Made by a program: the position numbers and the translations under genes. The notes under the pieces are model-generated. The model ran no database searches and was not told the origin of the DNA. It worked only from the letters and a program-made list of their open reading frames with translations. From Nannocystis sp. RBIL2 (GTDB taxonomy: Bacteria > Myxococcota_A > Polyangia > Nannocystales > Nannocystaceae): a stretch of 64,000 bases of DNA. This document shows, piece by piece, positions 17,669 to 26,537 of this stretch (position 1 is its first letter; every line of letters begins with the position of its first letter). The stretch lies in NCBI RefSeq assembly GCF_026626745.1, contig NZ_JAPNJW010000001.1:524311-588310 (forward strand), in the 5' to 3' direction.

Positions 17669-18499
17669 TCACGACGCCCGCGCGAGCGACCGCCCGCACG
17701 TCATCGCCCCGGCCCACGTCCCGGTCGCCTGCGCCGCGCGCCAGGCCGACAGCGCCGGCAGCCCCGAAGCTTGCAGCCCGGGCACGATCACCTCCTGCAC
17801 CGTGGCGAAGAACAGCCGGCGCGCCGCGTGTCCGTCGCACACCCCGATCGCCTCCGCCGCGGCCGACGGGCTCGCGCGCGCCGGCAAGTGCGCCAGCTCG
17901 TGCGTCGCCAGCTCGTCGAGCGCGATCACCAGGTAGTCGCCGAGCCGCTCGCGCAGCGTCGGCGACAGCGACGGCGCCAGCTCCTCGAGCAGCCGCCAGC
18001 CGAACCGCGCGTGCCCGACCTCGTCGGCGAGGATCTCCGCCAGCAGTCGCTGCAGCGCCGGCGGCCCGGCCGAGCGGCGCTCCGCGTCGATCAGCGCCAC
18101 CGCCACGGTCTCGCTCAGGCACGACACGCTGATCACGTTGCGCAGCACCGCCTCGAGCGGGTCCGCGTCCTCGTGCTCGGGCACCGGCGGCAGCGACGGC
18201 AGCGCCACCACCGGCTCGCCGCCGAGCACCTCGACCACCGCCGCGCAGCGATCCGCGTGGCGCCACTCCTCCGCCACCATCGCCGCCACCCGCGCCTGCC
18301 GATCGCCGCGGATCCCCGCGCGCCCCAGCTGCTGCGCCAGCGCCGAGAACACGCGCGCCGACACGTGCTCGTTGAGCATGCGCCCGCGCCACGTCAGGAT
18401 CGCCGCCGTCCGCTCGACCTCGTCGAGCCGCTCCAGCGTGCGCGCGTCGAGGCGCAGCTCGGCGCGATCGGCTGCCCCGCGCAGATCGAGGCTGCTCAT
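17669..18499 (-). CDS. Ferritin-like di-iron domain protein
   Basis: A protein of 276 residues starting at ATG 18499 with GGGAGGTGGG just upstream. It is all-helical with carboxylate/His motifs expected of a four-helix ferritin-like di-iron centre: MVAEEWRHADRC (E..H), SETVAVALIDAERR, ADEVGHARFGWRLLEEL (E..H) and DELATHELAHLP. Proteins of this type may be oxidases, oxygenases or iron handlers. Its ATG overlaps the stop of the upstream lipoprotein gene (ATGA), so the two are coupled. No signal peptide, so it is cytoplasmic while its partner is exported. Confidence 0.7.
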   Translation of the reverse strand: MSSLDLRGAADRAELRLDARTLERLDEVERTAAILTWRGRMLNEHVSARVFSALAQQLGRAGIRGDRQARVAAMVAEEWRHADRCAAVVEVLGGEPVVALPSLPPVPEHEDADPLEAVLRNVISVSCLSETVAVALIDAERRSAGPPALQRLLAEILADEVGHARFGWRLLEELAPSLSPTLRERLGDYLVIALDELATHELAHLPARASPSAAAEAIGVCDGHAARRLFFATVQEVIVPGLQASGLPALSAWRAAQATGTWAGAMTCGRSLARAS

Positions 18500-19104
18500 A
18501 CCCACCTCCCGCGGGCCGCGCGGGCCCGTTGCAGCCGCTCGTGCAGCGCGGCGGGGGGCGCCGGCGGGCCCCACGGCGTGCATTGCGGCGACGGCTCCCA
18601 CATCTGCCGCTCGCAGCAGACCCAGTCGATCTCGCCCGTGCGCGTGTCCACGCAATCGTCGAGCCCCCCCGAGCTGCTGCCCGTGTCCGTGCCCGGCTCG
18701 CCCTCCGTCGTCTCGCCCGTCTCGGTGTCGCCCGAGGTCGTCGTCGAGGTCGTGCTCGCGAACGTCGTCGCGTCGGTCAGCAGCGTGCCCTCGCCGGTGC
18801 TCGACGTGCTCGCCTCGCCCGTGCTCGGCTCGCCCGTGCTCGTCGTGCCCGTCGTCAGCGCCTCGCCCGTCCCGGTCGCCCCTTCGGTCTCGTTCGCGCT
18901 GCTGCTCGTCGTCGCCAGCGTCGTCGCCTCCGCCGCGGTCGCTCCCGTCGACCCGTCACCCGGGGCCTCCGTCTCGCCTTCGTTCGGCCCCGACCCGCAC
19001 GCGGCCACCAGCGTCAACATCAGCCCGAACCGCAGCCGCGGCCGCCCCACGAGCCCTGCCGCGGCCGCCAGGGCGCGTTCGTGATGAGATGTCTTAAGAG
19101 CCAT
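18496..19104 (-). CDS. Thr-rich lipoprotein
   Basis: A protein of 202 residues from ATG 19104 (MALKTSHHERAL...). A possible shorter start lies near the signal core GLMLTLVAACG. After the lipobox, about 100 residues of Thr/Ser/Gly/Glu low complexity (TGEPSTGEASTSSTGEG) lead to a short Cys-containing end: DDCVDTRTGEIDWVCCERQMWEPSPQCTPWGPPAPP. Coupled by ATGA overlap to the ferritin-like gene. Closely similar short Cys tails (W.CCE..) occur in myxobacterial lipoproteins of unknown role. Confidence 0.65.
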   Translation of the reverse strand: MALKTSHHERALAAAAGLVGRPRLRFGLMLTLVAACGSGPNEGETEAPGDGSTGATAAEATTLATTSSSANETEGATGTGEALTTGTTSTGEPSTGEASTSSTGEGTLLTDATTFASTTSTTTSGDTETGETTEGEPGTDTGSSSGGLDDCVDTRTGEIDWVCCERQMWEPSPQCTPWGPPAPPAALHERLQRARAARGRWV

Positions 19105-19107
19105 ATC
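19086..19107. repeat. CATG repeat pair at a gene start
   Basis: GATG at 19088 and CATA at 19102, 14 bp apart, with TCTTAAGA between them. The second centre contains the start codon of the Thr-rich lipoprotein on the minus strand, so this copy overlaps a translation initiation site. Confidence 0.6.
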
Positions 19108-19226
19108 AAAGAATCCTCCCAGCTCGACGATGCCGCAGTCACCGGGCGGGCGGAAGCGATCTTGCGTTGGCTGCGCTGTCAACGGCCGGTTTACAATCGC
19201 GTCGGGGCCCTGGCGGTCATGCCAGC

Positions 19227-19424
19227 GGCGTCGCCGGCTATGCTCATACCTGCGCCCTCATGGCCGACTACACCGTGCAATGCCGGGGCTCACCGATATC
19301 GTCGACATCGCGGCGGCGCCTTCACTCCTGCGCCCTGACAACGAGCGGCACCGTCCAGCGCCGGGGCTCCGGCGCGTTCGGTCAGCTCGTCGAGCACGAC
19401 GCCCGAGAGTCGTTCCCTCGTTAA
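19227..19424 (+). pseudogene. RCC1-repeat protein relic
   Basis: The frame from about 19227 to TAA 19422-19424 reads SGVAGYAHTCALMADYTVQCRG, then LHSCALTTSGTVQRRGSGAFGQL. Both match the RCC1 beta-propeller repeat (aG..HtCAL...G.v.CWG.....GQLG), with Trp replaced by Arg and the Gly-rich ends lost. Only about one and a half repeats remain, with no signal peptide or plausible start, so this is a decayed end of a secreted RCC1-repeat lipoprotein. Its stop overlaps that of the convergent gene (TTAA). Confidence 0.6.
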
Positions 19425-20011
19425 TCGGTCGACAGGCTGACCTGCACGATCGTCAGTCGGGTCCCGGCGGCCACGAACAGCGCCACGCCGTGGTCGCCCC
19501 AATCGTCGGCCAGATCCTCGCGTGCCAGCACTGCAGCGTGGGCTCCGACGGCATCACCGACCAACTCGCGCACGCAGGCTGCCCACGGCTCGCGCAACAC
19601 CGGCAGCATCCACTCGGGCACGTCGTCCTGGCGCACGTACGAGCGATAGCGGCGGAACAACAGCCAGCAGTCGAGGAACTCGTCGAGCGCCTCGGACGGC
19701 GCGGTCCACCTCAGCCCGAGCGAGCCGTCCGGCAGGTGCGGATATATCGCGCGCAGCATCTCCTGGACCCGGACGTCGTCGCCCGCGATCGTGCCGCGGG
19801 CCGGCCGCGAGTCCTCGGCGAAGCGGAAGAAATAACCACCGTGAAGCCAGCGGATCTGCAGCGCCGAGCTGAAGCTGGCGAACAGCGCCCGTCGCAACGC
19901 GCGTCCCGTCAGGCCTGCCGGCGGGCTCGACCAGTACAGCCACAGCTCCTCGATCCCGGGCAGGTCCGGCTCGGGGTGGTCGTCGTCGCTCGACGTCTCG
20001 ACGCGCAGCAT
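19421..20011 (-). CDS. Hypothetical protein
   Basis: A protein of 196 residues from ATG 20011. Leu/Trp/Arg-rich, cytoplasmic (no signal). Segments: GIEELWLYWSSPPAGLTGRALRRALFASFSSALQIRWLHGGYFFRF, LDEFLDCWLLFRRYRSYVRQDDVPEWMLPVLREPW, and a final beta-like LFVAAGTRLTIVQVSL. I recognise no family. Codon use is typical of the window. Convergent with the RCC1 relic. Confidence 0.55.
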   Translation of the reverse strand: MLRVETSSDDDHPEPDLPGIEELWLYWSSPPAGLTGRALRRALFASFSSALQIRWLHGGYFFRFAEDSRPARGTIAGDDVRVQEMLRAIYPHLPDGSLGLRWTAPSEALDEFLDCWLLFRRYRSYVRQDDVPEWMLPVLREPWAACVRELVGDAVGAHAAVLAREDLADDWGDHGVALFVAAGTRLTIVQVSLSTD

Positions 20012-20337
20012 CGCGGCCTGTCCCTTCTACCACGCCCACCGCGACGGCGACGGGCAGCAGCGCGCGGCAGGACCGATCGCCTCGCAGGTCCCGCGCACGC
20101 GGGCAGCCGAGGGCTTCGGGCCCCATCTGCTCTGCGTCGACAGCAGCGAACTCGACGGCCTTTTGCACACGCTACGTCGCAGCGAGCGACATGCGACTCG
20201 CATCGCGCATTTCGTCCTGGTCGGATCCCCGAGACGCGCCGTTGCGACACCTCGCGCTCCGCGCGACGCGATCGACGTCTCGCAACTCCCCATCGCCGGC
20301 GCCAGCGCCGTATCCTGGGCGCCCTGAAAGTAAGCCC
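20012..20337. other. Intergenic region, 326 nt
   Basis: Separates a divergent pair of genes (starts at 20011 and 20338). I see no conserved reading frame, hairpin or CATG array. It should hold both promoters, but no clear -35/-10 elements stand out. Confidence 0.5.
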
Positions 20338-21771
20338 ATGCACATGCATCGCACTCTCATCCTCTCCGTCGCCCTCGCGGCGGCCTGCGGCGACGATTCG
20401 GTCGTCGTGACCGACAGCGACGGCCAGACCTCTTCGACCGGCTCGACGACCACCGGCACCACCACCGGCGACGACACGCCGACCGGGCCTGGCACCACCA
20501 CCTCCACCACCGGAATGACCGGCACCACCTCGACCGTGACCACCGACCCGACCACCGGGCAGGTTTCGGCGACCACCGACGACACGACGACGACCACCAC
20601 CACCGGCGAGACGACGACCACCACCAGCGAGACCACCACCACCAGCGAGACGACGACCACCACCACCGGCGACACCACCACCACCGGCGACACCACCACC
20701 ACCGGCGACACCACCACCACCGGTGACACCACCACCACCACGAGCACCACGACCGACACCACCACCAGCACGAGCACCGACACCGGCGAGACCTCGACCA
20801 CTGGCGACACCGGCGAGCCCGTCGAGGAGGGCCTCGGCTACGCCGGCATGTCCGGCAACAACTCGCTCGTGATCTTCGACCCGCAGACCAAGCAGGTCGT
20901 CGGCGCCCCGGTCAGCCTGCTGCCGCACGCCAGCTACCCCTACGACGCCATGATCAAGCCCGACGGCTCCGAGGTATGGGTCGTCGGCGCCGTGGGCGAC
21001 GGCGTCAAGGTGCTCGACACCGCGACCGGGCTGATCGCGCAAGAGATCAGCCTGACCGGCGTGGGCGAGTACGCGGTCGACGTCCTGTTCAACGGCGACG
21101 GCTCGCGCGCCTACGTCAGCGCGCGCGACAGCGGGGCCCTGGTCCTGATCGACACCGCCAGCTACTCGGTGCTCGAGGCGTTCGCAGTGCCTGCCGGCAT
21201 GGAGGGCGGCAAGACTGCGCTCGATCCGTGCACCGGCGCCGTGCACCTCGTCGACTGGTACGAGAGCAACCTGATCCGCTTCGACCCGGTGACCGAGGCC
21301 ATGACCAGCAAACCGCTCGGCGACTCGCTGTGGGACCTGCGGGTCGACCCCTCCGGCTCGACTCTGTACGTCACGGATCGCGGCCTCGACGTCGTCCACG
21401 TCCTCGACGCCGCCACCCTCGAGGTGCTGTCCACGGTCTCGGTCGGCAACGACCCGTGGGGCATCGACATCACCTCCGACGGCGCCCTCGTGGTGGTCGC
21501 CTGCGAGGACGACCGCACCGTCCACTTCATCGACACCGCCTCGCTGACGACCACCAGCCTGGTCCTCCCGGCCGGCGCCCTGCCGCGCGACGTCGACATC
21601 AGCGCCGACGACACCCGCGCCTACGTGCCGTCCGGAGACCTCCCCGGCAACGACGGCGTCTTCGAGATCGACCTCGCCACCCAGTCGCTGACGGGGCTCA
21701 TCGACTTCGGGATCAGCGCCAACACCAACGTGGTCGCCGTCAAGCCGCAGCCCGTCGCCTGCGAGCCCTGA
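20338..21771 (+). CDS. Lipoprotein with Thr-rich stalk and YVTN-type beta-propeller
   Basis: A protein of 477 residues. MHMHRTLILSVALAAACGDD is a lipoprotein signal. About 140 residues of extreme low complexity (repeats of TTTTGDTTTT) follow. The rest is a beta-propeller of 40-residue blades: MIKPDGSEVWVVGAVGDGVKVLDTATG, VLFNGDGSRAYVSARDSGALVLIDTAS, LRVDPSGSTLYVTDRGLDVVHVLDAATL, ITSDGALVVVACEDDRTVHFIDTAS. This matches the YncE/YVTN family of extracytoplasmic propellers. Likely a surface binding protein. A 12-bp hairpin lies 22 nt after the stop. Confidence 0.85.
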   Translation: MHMHRTLILSVALAAACGDDSVVVTDSDGQTSSTGSTTTGTTTGDDTPTGPGTTTSTTGMTGTTSTVTTDPTTGQVSATTDDTTTTTTTGETTTTTSETTTTSETTTTTTGDTTTTGDTTTTGDTTTTGDTTTTTSTTTDTTTSTSTDTGETSTTGDTGEPVEEGLGYAGMSGNNSLVIFDPQTKQVVGAPVSLLPHASYPYDAMIKPDGSEVWVVGAVGDGVKVLDTATGLIAQEISLTGVGEYAVDVLFNGDGSRAYVSARDSGALVLIDTASYSVLEAFAVPAGMEGGKTALDPCTGAVHLVDWYESNLIRFDPVTEAMTSKPLGDSLWDLRVDPSGSTLYVTDRGLDVVHVLDAATLEVLSTVSVGNDPWGIDITSDGALVVVACEDDRTVHFIDTASLTTTSLVLPAGALPRDVDISADDTRAYVPSGDLPGNDGVFEIDLATQSLTGLIDFGISANTNVVAVKPQPVACEP

Positions 21772-21792
21772 CCGCGGTCACCGCCGCACGCT

Positions 21793-21822
21793 CGGTGGCC
21801 TGTCTCATGGGACAGGCCACCG
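21793..21822 (+). terminator. Hairpin terminator built on the CATG repeat pair
   Basis: Stem CGGTGGCCTGTC / GACAGGCCACCG (12 bp, perfect) with loop TCATGG, 22 nt downstream of the propeller gene stop. No U-tract follows. Its centre (CCTG at 21799, CAGG at 21813, 14 bp apart) is a normal member of the CATG repeat family, here extended into a stable stem. Confidence 0.65.
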
Positions 21823-21965
21823 GGCGCGTCCGGGTGTCGGTCACGACCCCACCGCGCCGTCCTCCGCGACCTCGGGCGCCCGCACGATACCGCGCGCCGA
21901 GAAACCGTGCATCCTCGTTGACGGAAGTCGCCAGGCGCGGAGAACCGCTCGAGTGAAGGACGATC

Positions 21966-23333
21966 ATGCCTGCGTCATCCCCTCCTCTTTCGCTTTGCTT
22001 CACCGTATTCGTCGCGACTTGCGCGACCGCCTGCATCGAAAACTATCAGGTCGGCCAGAACCCGCTGGAGACCGACACCGCCGGCGGTGACAGCGACGAT
22101 TCAGGCGCTGAGCCGACCCCCGGCGTGTGCGGCGACGGCGTCCTCGACGAGGGCGAGGCCTGCGACGACGGCGACGACGACCCCGAGAACGGCTGCGATC
22201 TCGACTGCCATCCGACCGCCGCCGTCGAGTGGACCCGCACCGACCGCGGCATCGTCGAGCAGGGCGCCAAGGCCCTCGACGTCGCCATCGACCCGACCGG
22301 ACGGATCGTCGTCGTCGGCTCGGAGAGGCAGGCGGACGGGGCCGACCGCGGGCTCGTCCTCGTCCTCGATCCCGGCGGCGAGGTCGTCTGGCGGCGCGCG
22401 CACCCCGGGCCCAAGCAGGACAACAGCATGTTCGCCGACGTCGAAGTCGACGCAGGCGGGCGGATCTTCGTCGCCGGCGGCGAGGTCGGCCCCGGCAATA
22501 CCACGAGCCTCATCCGCGGCTTCGGTCCCGCCGCCGAGGAGCTGTGGACCTTCCGCAAGGCCATCCCGGAGCCTTTCGGGCAAGCGCGGGCGCTCGCGGT
22601 CGGCCCCGAGGGCCTCTATTCCGCGAGCAACGAGGCGCAGTTCGACGGCCTCGTGAAGCTCGTCGTCCGGCGCCACGACCTCCTCTCGGGCGCCGCCACC
22701 TGGGAGAGCCCGGACGCCGAGCCCATGAAAGAATACGCCAAGGACATCGTGGTCTCGGGCGCCCGGCTCGCAGTCGCCGGCACCACGGTGCATCTTGAGG
22801 GTCAGGTGCCGCACCCGCTCGTCGCCTTCTTCGCGCTCGACGGCACCCTCCTCGCCAGCGACATCGACGAGCAGGTCGAAGGTGAATGGTACGGCGTCGC
22901 GCCGATCGGCGCCGCGGGCGACCTGATGCTCGCCGGTTACGTCCGACACGAGGGCGCCATCGGCTCGGACGCCGTGCTCCGCCGCGTCGACGCCGACAAC
23001 CAGGAGGTCTGGACCTTCTACGACGACGACGCCTCCGAGATGTTCGAAGGCGTCGCCGCCCGGGCCGACGAGACGCTCGTCGTCACCGGCGCCGGCCGTA
23101 TCGGCGACTCCGACGATCTCTATACCTACACGCGCCGCTTCGCCGGCGATGGTGCCACGATTTGGTCGTCCCAGCACCTCGACGCCGGCCCCGAAATGAA
23201 CGAACACGGCACGGGGGTCGCGCTCGGGCCCGGCGTGGGGGTCACGGCCGGCGTGTGGTGGGAGGACCTCAGCCAGTCGAACGGCCAGCGCGATCCGCTC
23301 AATCTCTGGGTCCGACGATTCATCGACGATTGA
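21966..23333 (+). CDS. Lipoprotein with Myxococcus Cys-rich repeat and repeat-type propeller
   Basis: A protein of 455 residues with GAAGGAC before ATG 21966. Signal with lipobox CATAC, then one Myxococcus Cys-rich repeat (VCGDGVLDEGEACDDGDDDPENGCDLDC). A beta-propeller-like region follows, built of blades such as DVAIDPTGRIVVVGSERQ, DVEVDAGGRIFVAGG and ALAVGPEGLYSASNE, ending LWVRRFIDD. It is a paralogue of the protein at 51596-52963, sharing the same order and tail (NVWVRRFRAE). Extracytoplasmic; function unknown. Confidence 0.85.
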   Translation: MPASSPPLSLCFTVFVATCATACIENYQVGQNPLETDTAGGDSDDSGAEPTPGVCGDGVLDEGEACDDGDDDPENGCDLDCHPTAAVEWTRTDRGIVEQGAKALDVAIDPTGRIVVVGSERQADGADRGLVLVLDPGGEVVWRRAHPGPKQDNSMFADVEVDAGGRIFVAGGEVGPGNTTSLIRGFGPAAEELWTFRKAIPEPFGQARALAVGPEGLYSASNEAQFDGLVKLVVRRHDLLSGAATWESPDAEPMKEYAKDIVVSGARLAVAGTTVHLEGQVPHPLVAFFALDGTLLASDIDEQVEGEWYGVAPIGAAGDLMLAGYVRHEGAIGSDAVLRRVDADNQEVWTFYDDDASEMFEGVAARADETLVVTGAGRIGDSDDLYTYTRRFAGDGATIWSSQHLDAGPEMNEHGTGVALGPGVGVTAGVWWEDLSQSNGQRDPLNLWVRRFIDD

Positions 23334-23372
23334 TCCGCCGGCGCCCTCGTGACAATCGCGCCCTCGCAGCAT

Positions 23373-24536
23373 TCAGCGCGCGCACACGTAGCGCTCGAAC
23401 CGCTGCGCCAGCGGCGAGGCCGGGTGCTCGACCACCAACCGGCGGGCCAGCGCCTCCGCCTCTGCCCCGCGGTCCAGCCCGCACAGCGCCTCGACCCGCG
23501 CCGCCTCGCGCGCGTCGACCAGGGCGCTGCGCGGGAACTCGCTCGCGTGCGTGCCCAGCAGCGCCAGGGCGGCCGCGGGCGCTCCCTCGTCCAGTCGGGC
23601 CCGCGCCTCGTCGAGCAGCGCCACCTCGGCGGCCAGTCGGTCCGGCTTGCTCGCGCTCGGCGGCGTCGGGCGCTGCACCGGCGACGTCGGCGGCGGCTCG
23701 ACCTCCGGCTCGGCGAGCCGCGCCTCGTCGCCTGTCTCTCGGGACAGCCTCACCTCGCCGCCCCCGACCTCCGTCCGGCTCGCCGCCTCGGTCTGTGCCG
23801 GGCTCGTGCGCGCCACCGCGTGCACCGTCGCCCCGCCGGCCACGATCAGCGTCGCCGCCACCGCCGCGCGGCTCGCCGACACCGCGCCCAGCACCCCGAT
23901 CGCCCCGCCCTTGCCGAGCACCGGCCCCAGCAGCGCCCACGAGCGCTGCGCCTGCCCCGGCGGCGGCGCGTCCTCGCGGCGCGTCCGTTCGGCGCACGCC
24001 GCCAGCTCCGCCTCGCCGAGGTGCGCCTGCAGCTGCGCCCGCGCCAGCCGCAGCCGCGAATAGACCGTGTTGACCGACAGCGCCAGCTCGGCCGCCATCT
24101 CCGGCCCGCTCATCCCCAGCAGCTCGGACATCTCCCACACCGCCCGCAGCTCGCCGCTCAGCCGGGCCAGCGCCTGCTCGAGCTGCTGCGCAGTGTCGCG
24201 TCGGCTGTGGGGCGCGTCGTGGTTCCACGGCCAGTTCTCGGCCAGCGCAGTCAGCCGCTGCGCCAGGCGGGTCGCGCCCCGGCGGTAGCGCCAGGCCACC
24301 CGCCGCGTCACCGCGAACAGCCACGCCCGCGGCGACACCTCGTAGTGCAGCGCATCGAGCCGGCGATACGCGGTGAGGAACACGTCCTGCACCGCGTCGT
24401 CGAGGTGCGCCGGCGGCACCCCGAAGCGGCGCGCAGCCGCCCACACGAACCCGAATTCGCGGCGATAGATGGCGTGAAACCGCGCGCGGCGCGGTTCGTC
24501 GGGCGCGGGCTCGTGGTCGGTCGCCGGGACGTGCAT
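23373..24536 (-). CDS. ECF-type sigma factor fused to a membrane helix and TPR-like tail
   Basis: A protein of 387 residues from ATG 24536. Sigma region 2 at about 20-95 (HLDDAVQDVFLTAYRRL, SPRAWLFAVTRRVAWRYRR) and region 4 at about 120-172 (LLGMSGPEMAAELALSVNTVYSRLRLARAQLQ). After these it continues with a hydrophobic segment (AAVAATLIVAGGATVHAV, about 225-242), an acidic/Pro linker and an Ala-rich helical end (DEARARLDEGAPAAALALLGTHASEFPRSALV). In relatives the membrane/TPR part is usually a separate anti-sigma-like protein. Probably activates envelope-response genes. It follows the beta-barrel-like gene by 38 nt. Confidence 0.8.
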   Translation of the reverse strand: MHVPATDHEPAPDEPRRARFHAIYRREFGFVWAAARRFGVPPAHLDDAVQDVFLTAYRRLDALHYEVSPRAWLFAVTRRVAWRYRRGATRLAQRLTALAENWPWNHDAPHSRRDTAQQLEQALARLSGELRAVWEMSELLGMSGPEMAAELALSVNTVYSRLRLARAQLQAHLGEAELAACAERTRREDAPPPGQAQRSWALLGPVLGKGGAIGVLGAVSASRAAVAATLIVAGGATVHAVARTSPAQTEAASRTEVGGGEVRLSRETGDEARLAEPEVEPPPTSPVQRPTPPSASKPDRLAAEVALLDEARARLDEGAPAAALALLGTHASEFPRSALVDAREAARVEALCGLDRGAEAEALARRLVVEHPASPLAQRFERYVCAR

Positions 24537-24574
24537 GGCCTGCTGGTTCGATTCTCCGGCGCTCCGGACTTCCG

Positions 24575-25672
24575 TCACCGCGGGTCGCGAAATCGCAGCT
24601 CCGCGGTGAACAGCAGCCTGCCCGAGACCCGCGACGACGCGAACAGCACCTCGGCCGGCCCGGGGTCGCGCACCTCGAAGCTCGGCACGAGGATCCCCGC
24701 GACCCCCTCGAGCGTCGCCCCCACGCGCAGCCGCGGATGCACTGCCACCGCCACCCCGGCCGAGGCCACCACCGCCAGCCAGCGCGCCGTCGTGCTGCGC
24801 GCGCCCACCACCCCCTGCGCGCTCCCGCGCACGCCCCCCGCCTCCAGCCCGCCGCACAGCGGAAACTCGACCCGCGGCCGCGCCCCGAGCCGCGCGCAGC
24901 CGAGCACCGCCGCCATGCCGGCGAACGCCCGCAGCGAGCCCTGCGGCCGCTCCTCCGTGCGCGGCGTCAGGAACGTGCCCCGCAGCTCCAGCCGCGCGCG
25001 CCGCCACAACAGCCCGCCCGCCAGCATGACCGCCCCGGAGACGCCTGGGAGCGCCCCCAGCTCGGCACCGCCCTGCACCCGCAGCGCCCCTCCGAGCCGC
25101 CGCGTCCGGCCTCCAGGCGCCTCGAGCGGCGTCTCCGAGCTCACCGGCGCCCCCTCCGCGAGCGGGCCCGCCAACCGCACCTCGAGCGCCGTATCCCCCT
25201 CCAGCCCCGGCGCCGGACCGATCGGCGGAGCGACGGGCTCGCCCCCCGGTGCGGCCGCCTCGGGCTCCGGCATCGCCACCTCGGCCGCCTCCGCGATCTC
25301 GACCTCTTCGACCGCGTCTGCGACCGGCGCCGCACCGGCCTCCGCCTCGCGCCGCGCCGCGCTCGCCACCAGCAGGGCCGTCGCGTCGACCAGCGCCGCG
25401 CAGCGCTGCGACGTCAACGTGCGCGCCGCCCCGCGACCGCGCGTCGAGATCCGCAGCACCAGGCGATAGCGCGGCGCCTCGGCTTGCGGCGCCACCCGGG
25501 CCTCGACCTGCACCTCGCCGGCGAACGCCCGCCCCAGCCGCCGCTCGATCGCCGCCAGCAACGCCTCGCGCCCCGGGCAGCCGCCGGGCGCTTCCCACAC
25601 CAGACCGGCCGCCGGCGGCTCCGGCACCTGCACGGCGAGAAGCCCGGCCACGACTGTGATGATTGGCGTCAC
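24575..25672 (-). CDS. Exported protein of ECF-sigma locus, possible outer-membrane barrel
   Basis: About 365 residues from GTG 25672 (VTPIITVVAGLLAVQVPEPPAAG); the start is not backed by a clear ribosome site. Signal-like N-terminus, then a domain with CPGREALLAAIERRLGRAFAGEVQVEARV and SQRCAALVDATALLVASAARREA. A Pro/Glu-rich linker leads to a C-terminal half of alternating hydrophobic beta strands (GAVMLAGGLLWRRARLELRGTFL, LLFTAELRFRDPR) ending in an aromatic strand, as in outer-membrane barrels. Precedes the sigma gene by 38 nt; the pair is a recurring myxobacterial arrangement. Function unknown. Confidence 0.6.
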   Translation of the reverse strand: MTPIITVVAGLLAVQVPEPPAAGLVWEAPGGCPGREALLAAIERRLGRAFAGEVQVEARVAPQAEAPRYRLVLRISTRGRGAARTLTSQRCAALVDATALLVASAARREAEAGAAPVADAVEEVEIAEAAEVAMPEPEAAAPGGEPVAPPIGPAPGLEGDTALEVRLAGPLAEGAPVSSETPLEAPGGRTRRLGGALRVQGGAELGALPGVSGAVMLAGGLLWRRARLELRGTFLTPRTEERPQGSLRAFAGMAAVLGCARLGARPRVEFPLCGGLEAGGVRGSAQGVVGARSTTARWLAVVASAGVAVAVHPRLRVGATLEGVAGILVPSFEVRDPGPAEVLFASSRVSGRLLFTAELRFRDPR

Positions 25673-25745
25673 GAGGGACGGGGAAGGTAGCACGAATCTC
25701 CCGCCCGCCGCCCCGCGCATCCGGGGCCCTGCCGCGATTCGCCGC

Positions 25746-26537
25746 TCACTGCGGGCAGCGCGGCGCCTCGAACGTACCGTCGAGCAGGATCTGCCCCTCC
25801 AGCACGAACGCGCGCAAGTGGCAGAGCCGCCCGATGACGGACCCCTCCTCCACCGCGTCGATCTCGAGCGTCCCCGACACCGCGCCCCCGCCCTTTTCGC
25901 ACACGTCGCCGCCGTCGGTCGAGTTCGCGGTCGCGTCGATCGGGCCGTCCGCCAGGGCGTAGACGCCGGGGACCAGGAACTCCGCGGGGATCTGCAGCGA
26001 CACCTCCCAATTGTGGCCGCACGCGAGGTCGTCGTGGGGGTCGGCGCAGGTGAAGCTCTGGTTGGAGAATCGCAGGTAGAGCCGCCCCGGATCGCCGTCG
26101 GTGTCGCCATCGCCGATCTGCGACTCGAGATACGCGATGACCTCCGCCTTGACCGGCCCCGCCGCGCCCACGCACGGCTGCGGGTCGCTGCCCCCCGTCG
26201 TCTCCTCGGCGGGCGCCTCGGTGTCGCTCGCGGGCTCCGTCGCGCTCGCGGTATCGTCGGTGTCGCTCGCCGCCGACGTCGTGCTCGAACCCGCCGTATC
26301 GTCGGTGTCCTCGGCCTCGGCCTCGCCGGTCGTCGAAGTCTCGACGCTGTTCGGCTCGACACCCCCCGTCGTCGTGGGGCTCGTCGTGCTCGTCGGCTCG
26401 GCCGAGTCCGTCGTGCTCGCCGGCGCCTCGCTCGCCGTCTCTTCGGACGTGTCCGGTTGCTGGTGCGAGGATTCGTCCCCACATCCGACGGCCAACGCGA
26501 GCACCAGATAGGAATAAACAAAACGCATTCCTCGCAT
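25746..26537 (-). CDS. Thr-rich lipoprotein with C-terminal beta domain
   Basis: About 263 residues from ATG 26537; the ATG at 26528 is also possible. Signal MRFVYSYLVLALAVGCGDES with lipobox AVGC. A long Thr/Ser/Glu/Asp stalk (about 95 residues) precedes a beta domain: PVKAEVIAYLESQIGDGDTDGDPGRLYLRFSNQSFTCADPHDD, VSLQIPAEFLVPGVYAL, GTLEIDAVEEGSVIGRLCHLRAFVLEGQILLDGTFEAPRC. Probably an extracytoplasmic sandwich fold. No family recognised; shares architecture with the other stalked lipoproteins. Confidence 0.65.
   Translation of the reverse strand: MRGMRFVYSYLVLALAVGCGDESSHQQPDTSEETASEAPASTTDSAEPTSTTSPTTTGGVEPNSVETSTTGEAEAEDTDDTAGSSTTSAASDTDDTASATEPASDTEAPAEETTGGSDPQPCVGAAGPVKAEVIAYLESQIGDGDTDGDPGRLYLRFSNQSFTCADPHDDLACGHNWEVSLQIPAEFLVPGVYALADGPIDATANSTDGGDVCEKGGGAVSGTLEIDAVEEGSVIGRLCHLRAFVLEGQILLDGTFEAPRCPQ

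Noticed and set aside
24537..24574. tRNA T-arm-like GGTTCGATTC between the sigma and barrel genes
   Set aside because: It fits in a 38-nt gap with coding on both sides; no acceptor, D or anticodon arms can be drawn.
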